From positions 1 to 12,739 of the forward strand of contig JAAYWE010000093.1 in the NCBI GenBank assembly GCA_012516755.1: DNA of 12,739 nt, given 5' to 3'. Both the position numbers and the translations under genes were made by a program. A model generated the notes under the pieces. The model was not told where the DNA came from. It was given only the letters and a program-made list of their open reading frames with translations, and did not search any database. The stretch is from Treponema sp. (GTDB lineage Bacteria; Spirochaetota; Spirochaetia; Treponematales; Rectinemataceae). This document shows, piece after piece, positions 12,733 through 12,739 of this stretch; position 1 is the stretch's first letter, and each line of letters opens with the position of its first letter.

Positions 12733-12739
12733 GAATACA
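12724..12739 (-). repeat. Right terminal inverted repeat of the IS
   Basis: GAAGCTTAGGAATACA on the + strand, a perfect inverted copy of 11649-11664. It carries the transposase stop codon and ends at the window edge. Confidence 0.92.

Larger units (their letters stand above)
11649..12739 (+). mobile_element. Complete IS481-like insertion sequence, 1091 bp
   Basis: Perfect 16-bp terminal inverted repeats, TGTATTCCTAAGCTTC (11649-11664) and its reverse complement (12724-12739), bracket a single DDE transposase gene. The TG...CA ends, size and one-ORF layout fit the IS481 family. The right end coincides with the last base of the window, so a target duplication cannot be checked. The transposase stop codon lies inside the right repeat. 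The element appears intact and possibly recent. Confidence 0.92.

Noticed and set aside
12724..12739. Target-site duplication of the IS
   Set aside because: The window ends at the last base of the right repeat, so the right flank is not visible for comparison.

Overview
The window reads as a bacterial chromosome segment (roughly 1-7000) with an integrated mobile element inserted at a tRNA-Val gene (from about 6999 to beyond the right edge). The host is a bacterium with moderate GC. The form of the UDP-sugar pyrophosphorylase (LNGGSATSY loop) and the gene mix loosely suggest a spirochaete-like anaerobe. That is an impression from the sequence, not a placement.

Chromosomal part: (1) the C-terminal end of a glucokinase and a UDPGP-family UTP-hexose-1-phosphate uridylyltransferase, 11 bp apart on the + strand, form a sugar activation pair (glucose to glucose-6-P; glucose-1-P to UDP-glucose). 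(2) Facing them on the - strand is a two-gene unit, lon (ATP-dependent protease) followed 14 bp later by an orphan cytoplasmic molybdopterin/4Fe-4S oxidoreductase. Its 3' end overlaps the uridylyltransferase gene by 44 bp tail to tail. (3) A divergent intergenic region with two inverted repeats separates lon from a tRNA-Val (UAC) gene.

Integrated element: a tyrosine recombinase gene starts 79 bp downstream of the tRNA, on the same strand, which is the usual layout of an island inserted at a tRNA 3' end. Next comes a small HTH protein gene with a near-consensus sigma70 promoter, a perfect 17-bp palindrome over the -10 box and its own terminator. After that lies a roughly 200-bp non-coding block with three successive hairpins, the last a nested ~100-nt stem-loop. 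Then follows a tightly coupled four-gene operon (each junction is ATGA): two tandem excisionase/MerR-like HTH proteins, an unknown 141-aa protein and a RecA-like/RepA-type ATPase with a C-terminal winged helix. The 3' end of the ATPase gene carries a 3+3 inverted array of a 7-bp sequence at 9-bp period, followed by a strong terminator and about 320 bp of AT-rich DNA without genes. This is a plausible replication-origin layout. A complete IS481-like insertion sequence (1091 bp, 16-bp perfect terminal inverted repeats) ends exactly at the last base of the window.

Together the element looks like a small replicating integrative or satellite-type element: recombinase plus candidate directionality factors, a candidate repressor, a replication ATPase and a candidate origin. 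No capsid, relaxase, reverse transcriptase, toxin-antitoxin or recognised defence gene is visible, and I saw no second copy of the tRNA 3' end, so its far end and any cargo lie outside the window. The most unusual features are the nested stem-loop block before the HTH/Rep operon and the inverted repeat array in the tail of the ATPase gene.
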